A stretch of 64,000 nucleotides of DNA from positions 124,001 through 188,000 of the forward strand of contig DF237014.1 of the NCBI GenBank assembly GCA_000708835.1, read 5' to 3'. The position numbers were made by a program, and so were the translations under genes. Below, in pieces: positions 48,385 to 61,225 of this stretch. Under the pieces are notes generated by a model. The model was not told where the DNA came from and made no database searches. It saw only the letters and a program-made list of their open reading frames with translations. The stretch comes from Klebsormidium nitens (taxonomy: Eukaryota > Streptophyta > Klebsormidiophyceae > Klebsormidiales > Klebsormidiaceae). Each line of letters opens with the position of its first letter. The first letter of the stretch is position 1.

Positions 48385-51300
48385 ATGGCGGTGAGTCGGC
48401 GCGAGGCGCCCGAGCCGCAGCCGGTGGTGGTGGTACGCACAAATACGGAGGCCAGCGCAGAGCGCCCCCCGGACGACGACCTGGCATCGTTTGAGGACGT
48501 GAAGGGCGCGCTGTACCGGCGCAAGGATTTTTTGACCACGGACGAGGCGGCCAAGAGCCACCCAAACCGCGCCTACTACTACCGCAAGACGCAGGACGTG
48601 GAGCGCTTGCTGCAGGTCTGCTCCGCCAAACTGGCGCAAGACCCCTCAAACACGCGCGCGCTCTTTATCCGCGCATCGGCATACGCCAAAAAGGGCGACG
48701 TTCAGGCAGCGGCAGCGGACTATACTCGGATCTTGCAAAGAGATGCGACAAACGAGGATGCGCTGTTTCAGAGGGGGACGCTGTATGAGAAGGCGGGGTC
48801 CCTGGATGATGCGATAGCAGACTTTACGCGCGTGCTGGAGCTGAACCGGGGGCATAAGAAGGCGGCGCTGCAGCGCGCGGCATGCCAAAACCTGAAGGGG
48901 AACCTAGGCAACCTGGAGCTGGCCATCACCGACTACGAGCTGGCGCTGCAGGGGGACGACAGCAAGGCGGGGTTTGCGTTGGGCGGCAGAGGTGGGGGGC
49001 GGGACGGCACCGCTCCGGGATGGGCCAGCAGCCAGGGCATCCGTGGCAGCGCAATGGAACCCCAGAGAAGCAGTGCAGTACCGCCCAACGGAGTTGTTCC
49101 AGACCTCTCGAGAAGCGACTCCAAGGCCTCGGACACCTCTCTGCAACAGATCTCGAGAAACGGCTCCGAGTCCTCGGAAACCCCTCTGAGAGAGTCCTCG
49201 AGGAACGGATCTGCGGCATCGGACTCGTCATTTGCAGGAGTGGTGCCGCAGCGTTCCCGGTCGCGCTCACCGTCTCCTCCAATCACAGAGTCGTCAGACG
49301 AGCGGGTCGGACTTCCACGCAGCACGCACGGGCGTCTGGGCGAGGAAGGGCCAGCGTCTCCCTCAAGAGCGGAGCAGTCTTCCCCACAGGTAATCAGCAG
49401 GGGCAAGGAGGCCAAGGAACACAAGGGTACAATCAGGAAAGCGGGGAAGGCCGTCTCTGGGGGAGGCGCCGTTGAGGCTCACGAAGGGGACGGTGCCTCG
49501 ACATCCGAGGCAGGGGCAACGGAGGCGGAGCAGCGCGGCAAAGACGGGGCGGGGCCGTCGGCGCAGCCCAACACGGCAGACTACTACCACGCCCGGGGGT
49601 TTGCGCACCGCAAGTCCGGCAATTTTAAAGCCGCCATCGAAGACTACTCCAAGGCCATCGAGCTGGACCCCCGGCACTTCAAGGCGTTGTTCAACCGGGG
49701 CTTCTCGTATGACAAGGTGAGGCACACCCCGTTGTTATCGTCAGCCAAAATTCGAGAAAGCCGAAGCCTTTGAGACAGCCACAGCGAGGGGCGAACCTTC
49801 GTCAGAATTGCATTTAGGATGCTTTTGATGCTGAGAACACTTCCTGGCCACAACGTGTCTCGTTCTTTCAGATTTCTGGCAGCTTCGTGAGTTAAAGCCT
49901 GCCTTTCATTAGCAGCGGATTGCTGAGCTGACAGCTCCTCTCCGCTTCTCGAGAGGAGACTTGGAAACATCTGACGCTCGCGCCTGACTCGGCTGCCGTC
50001 CTTTCTAGGTGGGCCACTTTGAGGCCGCCATTCGAGATTACACGCGCGCGCTGGAGGTGCTGCCCAACAACGGGTACGCCTACTACAACCGGGGGATCAC
50101 GCTGGACCGACAGGCAAGTCACTCCTGCGAGCTCCCCTCTGCAGAAGCTCTGCCACGGAAGCAGCGAGCAAGATAGCGAAGGCTTGCCTGGAAAGTACAC
50201 CATTCGTGCGCTGAAGGGTGAACGAAAGGAGCCATGTCTGAGGCGTCTGGTTTGACAAAGTGCTGGGTCGCTGTGGCTGCAGGGCAAGTACGCGGAGGCG
50301 ATAGAGGACTTTACCCGGGCCATCAAGCTGGACCCTCAGAACGCGGACTTCTACCACAACAGGTCAGCTGCCGAAAATTTCAACCACTTGTGATACAAGC
50401 CGTCGGGAATGAAGAGTACAAAGCATGGAGTTTTGATATATAGTAGAAGCCTAGTCGCCCTTTTCAGGAGATATGATCGGGGCATGATTCAAACAATCGA
50501 GACAGATTGTGCATGCTGTGCGCAGGGGGTTTTCGTTCCGCAAGCTGGGCCGCTTCCAGGACGCGATCGTGGACTACAGCCGCGCCATCGCGCTGAACCC
50601 GAGCCACTGCCGCGCGTACTACAACCGCGCCTTCAGCCACGACCGCTCCAAGAGCTACGCGGCCGCCATCGCGGACTACACCCAGGTGCGGCCGCGGTGG
50701 GCCGCCGATTGGGGGCCCAGGAACAGAATATGTCAACCGCACCAAATTTTTCACTTCGAGATTCTGGAGATTGAGACATCGTGAATGCAAACGTTACTCG
50801 TATGCGAGGTCAGGGAGCTTGTCTCTTAATCATCCCCCCCTGCCTGACTGCCGCCCGGTGTACGGTGCACAGGCGCTGGCGCTGGAGCCCAACAACGCGA
50901 CGGCGTATCACAACCGGGGCTCGCTGTACGAGCGCGTGGGGCGGCTGCCGGACGCGCTCGCGGACTTCACGCGGGCCATCGAGATCGACCCGTGAGCACA
51001 CGCGCCGCAACCATCAACCATCGGGATAGTCAACTTAGAGCGTCAAAGGAACGGACCAGACACATTTGTCACCATACTTTGTTGAAATTGCCTGCTGCGA
51101 ACTCGTAAACTCGATGTTGCCCGGGTGATTGCCCGGGTTTTTGAGCGAACCCCTTACCCCGCCGGCGGGTTGCGCGCAGGGAGGGCGCGCTGTCGTGGAA
51201 CGCGCGCGGTCTGTTGCAAGAGCGGCTGGGCCGGCCCGAGGACGCGGCCAAGGACTTCGACACCGCCGTCACACTGGTGCGTAGCTTAGACTAACACTAG

Positions 51301-53507
51301 TGCCCTGCTAGACTCTAGCGAACCGCGCACCATTCAGTGCAGACCGTGACTATGCCTTAGGATGGAGTCTAGAGAGACGTAGCTTGATCGCGCTTGACCT
51401 TGATGCAGGCTCGCTGCTCACGCGGTCCGACATACGCTTACGAGTACGCATCGAAGCCTCCAGGCAAGATTGTTGGGCTTCTAACATCAGACAAGGAACA
51501 GTCGGAGCGTACGAAAGAAGGATTGTAGAAATTTGCGTAACATTCGGGCTCCTATTCCTGAGTCGCCAACCGCACTTGTCGCAGGAGCCCGGCAACGCGA
51601 CGTTCCTGAAGAACCGCGGGCTGTGCTTGCGCAACCTGCGGCAGTTCGAGGCGGCGGTGCGCGACTTCGACGCCGTGCTCAAGCAGCTGCCCGCCGACTT
51701 CGTCACGCTCAGCAACCGGTACGCTCCCCCGGGGGCCTGCCCGCACCTCGCCCTTCCTTTTCTCCAAAGTGGTCTTAGAGAAACCCCCGCAGGTTGCTGC
51801 GGCCTTCCTTGACCTTATTTCTCATTGGGTGCGGCCGAATAAGCTGGGGTTGCAGGCTTCGAAGCGACGGCGATGGATCGAAATCAAAGTCGGTTGTGCT
51901 GCGCTTGGACCCCTGTTTCTCGACTGCCGGGCGACCGCTAACGGGTTTTCATGTTTGGCGTACAGGGGCTACACGCACCGCAAGATGGGCAACTTCGGGC
52001 AGGCCATCAAGGTAAGCGAGCCGCGAGTTCGCGCATAAAAGCAACACGCCCATGCCTGGCCGCACACAATCCTTTCCGAAGCCTTCAAATCCAAAGAGGC
52101 AGGTTGTCGTGCTATTCAATTACTCAAGGGTGTGAGGAATTGGCATGAGTGCTTGAATCAAGGATGAATATTCTCCCGAACCATCCCGTGTTCGTTCGCG
52201 AGAGCTGCGCTTCACAAGATGCGAGTCGAGGGAAACGCGGGCAGCAGTTCACGAATCAACGGTTGAAGAAGGAGCGGTGTGTGCGTTGCGCAGGACTACA
52301 CGGCGGCCATCGGCGCGAGCCCTGCCAACGTGCGGCTGTACACCAACCGCGCCTACTGCCTGGCCAAAGTGGCGCTCTACGAGGAGGCCGTCGCGGACTA
52401 CGACCGGGTGGTGCAGCTGGAGCCGGGGAACACGCACGCGCTGCACAACCGGGGCATCAGGTGACTGCCCGGGGCAAAAGTCTCGCTCGCGCGATTATGC
52501 ACGTGCAGCGGAATGGAAGAAGCCGAAGCTTCCGACCCAGGAAAAGAAGCCCTGTTGCGGCGGAAGGCAGGAGCAGCCCCGGACCCGAAATTCCGTAGGG
52601 GTCGGAGAATTGTGAGAGAAAGGCGGCCCAAAAAGAAGCCACAAGGGCGCCGTGCGATCGCTTCCGTTTACGATAGATTTTGGATACGTGTGCTCTGACA
52701 CTCACGGGTGCTCGCTGTTGCAGCTTCGACAAGATGGGCGACTTCGAGCGGGCGATCCAGGATTTCACCGCAGGTGCGCAAGTGCCGCCTGAATGTGGGC
52801 AAAACTGTGCGCGAGCATGTTCGCGTGCGTTCCTGGCTGCCGTCCTGGCTCAGCAGCGGAATGCGAAGGCTTTGTAGATGACCGACTCCCCTGCTTGCTA
52901 AATTCCTGCATATCATTGCTGCATCCGTCCCCCGGCCCCGTTCCTCGGTGCTGACGTGGCCCCATCCGTGCGCTCCCCGCAGTGCTGGCCCTAGACCCCG
53001 GCAACGCCAACGCGTTCTTCAACCGGGGCTCGGCATACGACAGCCTCGGCGACTTCGACCGCGCCATCGCGGACTACACGCGCGCGCTCGAGATGGACAT
53101 GGCGCACAGCGGGTGAGCGCCGCCGCGCGCGCACTTCTTGCTGAAGAGTTCGAGAGTCTCGGGTCAAAGGCACCCACGAAAGCGGTCAAAGTGGCGACGT
53201 TCTTCCGCCGTTTGGCTTGGCGGCCTCGCAAAGCTTGAACAGCCAAGTGTTTGCTTCACCTGACAAGAGACCGTGGGGAAGTTGCTTCCTCGGCATCCCT
53301 TGCCGCCACCATATGGCAACGGTCTCGCAAACTGCTGTTGTCAGCTTCTGACGGCACGCTCGTGCGTGTCTGCGGAGTCAGACGCTTCTAGACATGCTCG
53401 CACACATCTTGATTACCCCCGTGTCTTGCAGCGATGCCAAGTCAAGTGCAGACATCTCTGCGGCGGCAGCGGCGGCGTTGGAAAGGCAACGGAAGCGGCA
53501 CCAATGA
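48385..53507 (+). CDS. Tetratricopeptide-repeat protein, TTC6-like
   Basis: Twelve exons join to 831 aa: 48385-49716, 50009-50113, 50283-50362, 50526-50685, 50873-50991, 51180-51276, 51585-51718, 51966-52011, 52294-52460, 52724-52773, 52983-53112, 53432-53507. TPR units recur throughout, for example NEDALFQRGTLYEKAGSLDD, YYHARGFAHRKSGNFKAAIE, GYAYYNRGITLDRQGKYAEA, ATAYHNRGSLYERVGRLPDA and NANAFFNRGSAYDSLGDFDR. About four lie before and nine or more after a long Ser/Arg/Glu-rich disordered linker (about 210-395). That linker contains a 15-residue repeat x3. TPR arrays are protein-binding scaffolds. The many NRG/FNRG units recall TTC6-type proteins; the partner and location are unknown. The TPR consensus itself supports each junction. 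The protein ends in a short Ala run and a basic tail. Confidence 0.85.
49108..49242 (+). repeat. 45-bp x3 in-frame tandem repeat in the TPR linker
   Basis: Three diverged 45-nt units each start TCG-AGR and encode about 15 Ser-rich residues: SRSDSKASDTSLQQI, SRNGSESSETPLRES, SRNGSAASDSSFAGV. They lie in the linker between the two TPR blocks. Confidence 0.85.
50114..50282 (+). other. GC-AG intron in the TPR gene
   Basis: The donor is CGACAG|gcaagt and the acceptor ctgcag|GGC. Splicing here restores the TPR segment LDRQ-GKYAEAIEDF. The nearest GT (CAGGCAA|gtcact) would shift the frame. Confidence 0.72.
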
Positions 53508-54916
53508 CGTCCGAATACTTCCCCCCATTTGTAGCAGAAAGGGCTTTAGCCCGCCGCGTTGACACTCTGCAATTCGGGCAAAGCCAGCTGAAGCACCGGA
53601 GCGTGCCCGAGTGCAGCTAGTGACAGCTGTCGTCTGTGGCGTAGATTCGTCCTGTTGCGCTCTGTTCAAAAGCATACAAGGTCCTTTTAGGGGCCTGGCA
53701 CCGGATACCAATCATTTCGGGAAGGCTGTCGGGCGTGGCCAACAGCTATATATAAATAATTATATGCCGTAACGCCTTAACAGCTATATCGCAGTCCAAG
53801 GTTGCGCGCGGTCTCAAGCGGCCTGCAAAACTTGAATTACACACATGGCATCATCAGCAAGCTTGTGCTTAACCTGCATGCTTTAAGGGGAGACAGCCGC
53901 TGAATAACTCTTAAACGGCAGCTTATAAGACTCAATTAAGGGGTGCATACATCGGCTGGGTTATTTGGGGTAGTGCATACATTGGCTGGGTTATCTGGGG
54001 TAGTGCCAGTCGATCACGCCAACCTGGAAGCGGTAATGCTCGGTACCTTCAGGCGCCAACAATGAAGGGCTGGCCAGCTAGACATTTATACCAAATTTCC
54101 GCGAGCCTGTGTACAACGAACTGGTCGCCGTTTACTTAGGTCTGAGAACATACAGCTAGGTGCATCGGTCTGCGCCCCACCCATGGTATAGCGTTTTCAT
54201 TCATGTCACACGTGCATGCACGAAAAGACGCAATAGCTGGAGATCACATCAAAGTCCGAATCTCTGTGAGCATACCTGTCTTTCAACGTACAGCTAAGCA
54301 GACATGATCACTCACGTAAACAAAATTAGACGCACTGAGCATGATATTATCGGTGACAGCCGCGCTACTGATTGAAACTATGGCCGAAAAGGCGTCAACC
54401 TTTTAATGATGTTCATGATTCCAGGCTCGGGGAGATTTTCAAGGTACAGCGACTATTGTTGATTCATCCCCAAAAAAAGATTTGTTTTGAGACTGACCTT
54501 CGCAACTGCATGTTGATGGAAAAGCCACTACCTGTGCCCTTACTTAGCGTCCGCAAGTCTTCCTTAAACGTAATCTAGCGCCGTCATCCATGCAAGGCAC
54601 TTAGTCAACTCACCTAGCATTTTGCATCCGCCTCTTGACATCGGCATACAATTGGATACGAGGAAGTGACTGGTCCTCTGTACACCGCAAAGCATCAACT
54701 ACGACTACAAGTCCTGCACGCGCCCTTTCATATAAGTTAACGCGCGAGCGCCTTGCTGAGAATCGCGTGGCGCTTACATACACGGCGCGAGCGTAGCACA
54801 TCTGATTGCGTAGAACATCTGACTGCCCGCAATCCAATCTGGCGCTGCATGGTGCGCCTCTTGCAGCAGCTTTTAAGCAGCATGCGACTGCGCAGCTTCT
54901 ACTCTGCTTCGCACAT
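53508..54916. other. Intergenic, 1.4 kb, between convergent genes
   Basis: This stretch holds the 3' flanks of the TPR gene and the Cys/His-cluster gene. It contains a 30-bp tandem duplication (53944-54003) and an AT-rich tatatataaata patch at about 53747. No gene is recognised. Confidence 0.5.
53944..54003. repeat. 30-bp tandem duplication
   Basis: Two adjacent copies start tgcatacatyggctgggtta and differ at two positions. Confidence 0.88.
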
Positions 54917-57900
54917 TCATACCAGGTCGGAGAACGATGTCACCACCTTGTGCGGCTTGCGCTTCTCCGGGGGTCCCACGGAAGTCGGCAGGCCAGGCGC
55001 CGTCTTCCGCTGAAGAGAGCTCGCCCGCCGCTGGACCTGCTCGTCGGTCAGTCCCACCCCCGCGGTCTGAGCCTGGTCGAAGTGGAGGATCTGCTGCAGG
55101 ACCTCCACGCCCGCGGGGGCGTCCTCCAGCCTGGCCCACCAGAGGGAGCACTCACTTCAGGTTTGCTGTGAGCATGGGTATGACATTCTGTACTTCGGAT
55201 GGTGAGGTCGGCTGGGCCATGCACCGTTGAGAAGTGGCCAAGGGCTTGGATGTCAACTCCCGAACAGCTCAAGCAGAACAGTCACCCATTCTCAAGCGAC
55301 CTTGAAGAAGCCAACATATTATCTGCTCGGCAGCATGGACGGTGGCTGTGAATGTCGCGCCTCTCTACAGTCGACACTTCACTCTTGGATTTGTAGCACA
55401 CAGTCAGAATGTACTGCAAACACAGCCGGTCCTGAAAATGCGTGTCACAGGTGTGCGTTTTGGGCGGATGCGATTAAGGGGCCATCGTCCGGTAAAGCAA
55501 CCCAACAGCGGCCAATTCACCTCTGCAGGTGTCTCCTCAGGTCGTCCACTCGCGCCGCCAGCTCCTCATCGTCCGGAGCGTCCTCCTCAGCTCCTCCCAG
55601 CACCGCAGCCTGCGGTACCTCCTTCGACTCCCCCTGCGTTGCGCCCCCCTCGTGAGTGCTCCCCACTTCTTTCGAGCCCGGTTGCTCATCATCTCCTCCA
55701 CGTGGCGCTGCCCACGTGGCAGCTTCCTGGAGGGTGTCTCGGGCTGTAAGGTAGACCGAGTATTCCCGGTCCTGAAGGGAGGCCCCCCCCATGGCCGGCG
55801 AGGGGGGTGCCGGCAGCAGGTGCTGCATGAGCTGGGTCGTCGCGCGCAGCCGGTCCTTAGCGCGGCCCACCGCGCTCTCCTCCGTCGTCACAGCGGAGCC
55901 CTCGTCCTGCACACACATGACTCTAACGACCTGATGAAAGTTATCTTCAACAATACCAAGGTCGAAGTGTAGAAGGGAAGTCGTCGAGGACGGGTGGGTT
56001 TACTATGGGGATAAGGGGTGCATTCGCGTGCGGAGCGAGTCATATTGTGCTTAGGGCTTTGGTGTCAGTTCACGAGGAGATTCCCCTTTGTGAACGCTAT
56101 TAGATCCTTATTACTGTCTAATTGTACGGTTATAAGATGTGACGTCTGATTGGAATAGCGTCTCCATCATCCCCTTGCTTTGCACCATGGCTTGTGTGTG
56201 GCTGTCGAGTCTTCGGAAGGTCGAGTCTTCGAAAGGTTGAGCGGTTCTTAAGCTTGCCCCGTAAAGAACCAGAGTCGCAACAAGCAGGCACAGATGCATG
56301 CATTGCGAGGTGGTTCCAGTCAAAGTCAGATTCGTTCTTTCAGTGCTTGATAGGAGCGAATGAGTGCATAGAAACAGTTACTAGGTGCATTGACACTGTC
56401 AAGCAGTCAGCAAGGGCTGACTCGCAATGTCGGCTCCTTGGAGTCACAGAAGTCAGCTCACTTCACCAACAAGAAGGAGGAACTTCCGGCTACGGCTTGG
56501 CAGGCCACCCTGGACAACTTAGGTGCGTCTTTAGAAACCTACATTACTTCGCTATTCCCATCATGACCTTGTCGAGAAGCGGCATGTTGTCAAAGCCAGG
56601 ACTTTGGCTGTTTGAAAGAAGAACCAGGAGAGATAAACGCCCCTTACCAACTCAGGCTTTCGACCGACGGCGGACGACCACTGCACCTCCGAGTCCCTGC
56701 AGTCGCAGAAGAGGCTCCCCGTTAGAGGGCAGTCCCCTGCTGTTCGGATCCAACAGCACGTGCAGCCACAGACGGGCGGGGCAAGCTACTTCGTTCCACT
56801 AGCTGCGAAATTGCAGACCCTCCTTCATCGCGAGAAGACCAACCTCTGGCGAAAACCGGATGAAGAATAAGACAAGGGCATCCAACCCCCGAGTAACACT
56901 AGACGTAAAAAGGTCGAACCAGACTCACTTTCCTGAGAACGAGCCGCCTGTTCCATGTACGGCGGCCTAGCACAGAAGGGCACCGCAGGAAACTCTTAAA
57001 AGGATCCATATGTTTAAGTGTATACAACCAGGCAGTTAGTCCAGATCCTAGCTAAAAGCCAGCATGAGGTAGTTCAAGTTTTTCGAATCTGTGTATCGGC
57101 TTACCGGACACTGGGCAGACCCTTGAACGCCAGCGCTGGCCCCCCGTCCACCTGGCCCGACTGCCACTCTGCCGCTTCTTCTAAGTCTATGTCCGGCAAG
57201 CTTCTGTTTGCCAGCTTCTCCTTATTTACAGCTAGAGTCTTGATCTCGCTAACTACTGATCCACCTTCAACCTTAACGGCGTCTTTGGCTAGCTCAAAGC
57301 CCTCTGTCACAGGTACCTCGTTCCGAGGGCTGCTGCCTCTATCTAAGCCGCTTTCTATATTCCCTTGAGGCAGCGCAAAAGCTGCCCCCAGCGCACCGGT
57401 CCCATGCCGTAGTGCCAGCTCCCTTTTGCTTTCCGCAGATCCTTGTAGAAGCGCTCCACTCTGCCGGGCCACTTCCCCTGTCTCTGCTCTGACCAGCTTC
57501 CGAAGCTCAGCTGCTGGCGTGCCATCTGAACCTTCCTGTTTCAGCACACGAGGGGGGCCCCCCGGCGCCTCAACCGAGGGCCCCGCCGCCCCCCTATTCT
57601 TCCCCTCGGAATTACGCTTTTCGCGGCCTGAGTTCTTCCCCGGACCCGGAGTCGTCCCTGTGGTCTGTACGCTCCCCTCATTCCCACCTCCGTCAAATTG
57701 CCTTGTCCTGGGTGAGGCCTGCGGGGCGGGATCCCCCTGCCCAGCAGCGCTGCCCTTGCCCCCGTCACTGCCCGCGCCGGCAGTCCCCATCCGGTGCGCT
57801 TCGATAGCGTCTGCCAGGATGCGCAGCGGGCGGTTGCTCGCCAGAACCTGGGCTTGGAGATGGAGCGGGACGGTCTCGTGCAGCGCTTGCAGCTGCATGA

Positions 57901-60900
57901 CCAGGATGGGGATGGACGCGGGGGGCAGGCTCTCCGGTGCCAGGCTGACCAGAACGGGAACGGACGGAATGGATGACGGAACGCGTGGGAGGCCGGACCC
58001 GCCGGAGGAGGGCCATGTGGAGTAGGCGGGAGACATGGGCTCGGGTGCGGGGGGTAGCTCCCAGGTCTTCGGCTTGGGTGGTGACAGGGGCTGGGCGTCA
58101 GCGGGGCGGGTCAGCGGAGCGCTCGAGAGGCGCATCCGTTTGGTGGCAGGTCCAGTCTGTGGGAGGTGACGGGTGGGTAAGAGGACGGCGGGACCTGACA
58201 TCGCATGGAGGCTGCCAAAAAGAACAACACTGTTCCCAGCTCTGAGTTCGTGATGTTACTATTGAACTTCTGGATCTCCCCGTTGCAAACTTCAACTTTT
58301 GGCACGCAAAACACTTTCCTTGCACTGGGCACCTGAGATAAGAGAAGCAGGAAGTTCTCGACCTCGTCCTTACCCGTCAACAGGTACGTGGCTATGCAAT
58401 CATGGAAACCAAATGGTTGTCAGCTTCTTCCCAACGCCTTTTGATGAATGGTTCATGTCGGCGCACTCCCTGCCGTGATCCTGCCAGCAGTAAACTCAAG
58501 CCTCTGCAACAGTGTTGACTTAAGGCGTTAAACTACGAACCAGAATTGGAAAGCATCTCTCACCTGCTCCGTCTTTTCGCTGCCAAACCCTCCGGTCCAC
58601 CCTCTTCCCAGCTGGCCGAATGTTCGACCCAAGGGGTAGGTCAGCGGAGGAGAAGTCGGGAGACCTTCAGAGCGGCCCCCTCGTAGCGGAAACTCTGCAA
58701 ACGACGAGGTTCGGGGGTTCGCCGAGCTGAGCGGACCACTGGGGAGGGGTTGCGGCAGTAGTGCCTCCCCAAGGGGGCTCAGGGGCCACGGGCTGCTCCG
58801 CTCAAGCCCAGGGCTCATGGCTGGGTCAGCGAACCCGGAATTACGGTCCAAGGAGGTGGGGGACGGCTCAGCGGAGCTGGAGCGGAGGGACGAGCTGAGG
58901 CTCAACGAGTCTGGGTTGAGCTGGGGGAAGGCGAAGGCCTGCTTGAGGGGCGCCGACTTCTGGAAGTCGAGATGGTAGCGCTCCAGCAAGCCGCTCGGGG
59001 GGGTGAGCGCCGAGGCTCCCGTTGAAGCCTGGAGGGACGGAGACCGGGTGGTGGGGCCCGCCCAGGGGATCTGCGGACCCTGGGACACACAGATCGAAGA
59101 AAGATCAGGAACGGGCAGGTTTATGTCTTGACAAAAGCTATTTCATTCAGAAGGCACGCTGCGCCGGCTGGCCGATCAGTCTGGCCGTGCTCACGGGTAG
59201 AAGTGATACGGTTGCAAGGAGGAGCATGGACCGAGCCGACTTGGAGCGCCGACGTGCGTCTGATGCTTTTCACATGGTTGGACCCTGTCAGGCAGTCTTC
59301 CTAGCGAAGCAGACCCTGACACGAAGATCAACTGACCATTGAATCCTTGCGCAGTGCTCCGAAAGAACTGCTCAGAACCAAGAGTTGCTGTAGTCCATGC
59401 AAAAGTTTCCTCTCCAGGCCCACTTTCAAAGTCTGACACTGCTTCACCCACTCGTGACCCACTGTTTACCAGGGACCATACGACCGGACCATGCAGCTGT
59501 TAAGAAACCAGGGGAAGCAGCGGCTCTCACCCTGCTAGGGTCCCCTGTTCTTACACCACCAGCACCTCCAATACCACTGGCGAAGGCGGCCGCCCGCCCC
59601 GGCGTCAGCGTCTCCGCCAGCTGGCGGTCGAATTCGGCCCCGCCCCCGGACGTTGGAGGAGGGTTCGTCTGAGGATTTCTGCTCCCCAGCTGTGCGGCAA
59701 AAGCAGCACTCGCCAACTCTGGGGTGAAGCCCGGCCCGTGCGTCTCACGCAAAAGCGCGGAACTCGGCCGTAGGGGTGCTGTAAAAGGGCTGCGCTGGCT
59801 GGATATCCGCTGGAACAGCTCTTGCTCCGCGGCGCTGCTCTGAGGAGACTCCACGTGCCCCACACTACGCCCCTTCTGGCCTCCGAAGAGCGTCCCACTA
59901 AAACCCGGAAGTGGCTCTGGCAGCGGCATCCCCCTGCTCGAAAATGGTTCGCTCTGCAACGAGCTGTCCGGTGTGGCATAGACCCCCTCTCCCCTGTTTT
60001 GCGTCATGAGCGATCCCCCGTCACCCTCGTCCTCGTTCCACAGTGCCTGCATCTCCGCATGGCTGAGGCCCACCTGCTCCAGGGAGTCGTCAGCCGTGTT
60101 GCTGGCCTCCTCCCGCGGGACTGACTGCTTCCCCGGTCCAAACCCCTGCGCATCCGTTGCAAGCGCCACAGGCAAAGCGTCATTGTTTGCACGCTGCCTC
60201 AAGGAAGCGATCCCTAGGAGGCCCATGGGGCCCTTCTCCAGTTCCCCTGCCAGCCCCGCAGTCACAGCCTCTACCTGCATCCGTTCCATCTCGTCACCTT
60301 CCCGTTTCTGGAGTATCTCCGCCTGTTCGCCGCCTCCCCCTTTCACCTTGATCTTTTCTGCTTCTGCACTTGTTGCCCCCGAATATTCAGCATTTCTCAT
60401 CTGGGGCGTCCCCTCCAATCTTGCTCCAGCCCCATGGTCCCCGAGAAAAGCTCTGCCCACATCCCCAGTGTGAACTAGGAGTGCCTTCATGCCAAGTACG
60501 GGTTCCCTCTTGGGTGTTCCAGGGGCCTTTGCGTCAGGAACCCGAAGCGGGCCGAGTCTGCCAACTTCCTCGTGCTCTGGACGGTTTTGCGGCCTGCTGA
60601 GAGTGGACACGTCAAAGGGGCTTCGAAGTAAGAGGCTCTCGGGAGTCTTTGGCTTGGGCGGTGCTCGTACTGCATGCGCCTTGCACTTGTTCCCGGCGGA
60701 CCGGCAGCAGGCACTGCACAGCACGCCCACGCAGCTCTGGTTCGCCTGCAAACAGAGGGCGCAGATGGAAGACACTCTCAGCCAGGGCCACCAAGATATC
60801 ACCAACATGCAGACGGAGAAAAATTGGCATGCTGCAGGTAGTTGTGGGGCTGAGGAACACGGAATCGGCACATATTGCAACTGATACGAAGGCTTCAAAG

Positions 60901-61225
60901 TTGTTTAGAAGTGTTTGTGGACCAGGAGCGCCCCAGGTGCCAGTTTCCGAAGCAGAAGGCTTGCTCCATGTTTGAAGTGTGGCAACAACACATGCAGCCG
61001 CATTGTACACTTCAGCTCATCTTCGTCACAGGGGGTATCCGGCGACTGTTTCCAGTTACCAGCGGCGTCCTAAGGCAATGGAGCCGCCCTCAATACTTTG
61101 GCCCCACATGGCTTATTCACCACACCGCATGCAGAGTATGATCCGTTGCTTACCCTGCCGCCGCAGCCGCTCTTGGAACACGTCACCGGAGGCGGCCTCC
61201 CTCTCCTTCCGTTGTCCCCATCCAT
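54917..61225 (-). CDS. Unknown 1,167-aa protein with N-terminal Cys/His cluster
   Basis: Seven exons join in frame: 61225-61154, 60745-59531, 59079-58564, 58156-57105, 56696-56648, 55906-55521, 55130-54917. Residues 16-48 hold C-x4-C-x7-C-x4-C-x2-C-C-x6-C-x2-H (within VTCSKSGCGGRANQSC, VLCSACCRSAGNKCKAH), which could bind zinc. The cluster spans exons 1 and 2. The rest is mostly disordered, rich in Pro, Ser, Gly and Glu. Two parts look folded: VPVLVSLAPESLPPASIPIL with ETVPLHLQAQVLASNRPLRI (start of exon 4 product), and EYSVYLTARDTLQEA to EVLQQILHFDQAQTAGVGLT near the C-terminus. KPKTPESLLLRSP and KPKTWELPPAPEP are short related motifs. I do not recognise the family. A nuclear, regulatory protein is a guess from composition. 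The start was chosen where a clean MDGDNGRRGRPPP precedes the cluster; upstream exons could add residues. Confidence 0.72.

Noticed and set aside
53740-53765. TATA-box-like tatatataaata
   Set aside because: No coding sequence follows on either strand within a sensible distance.
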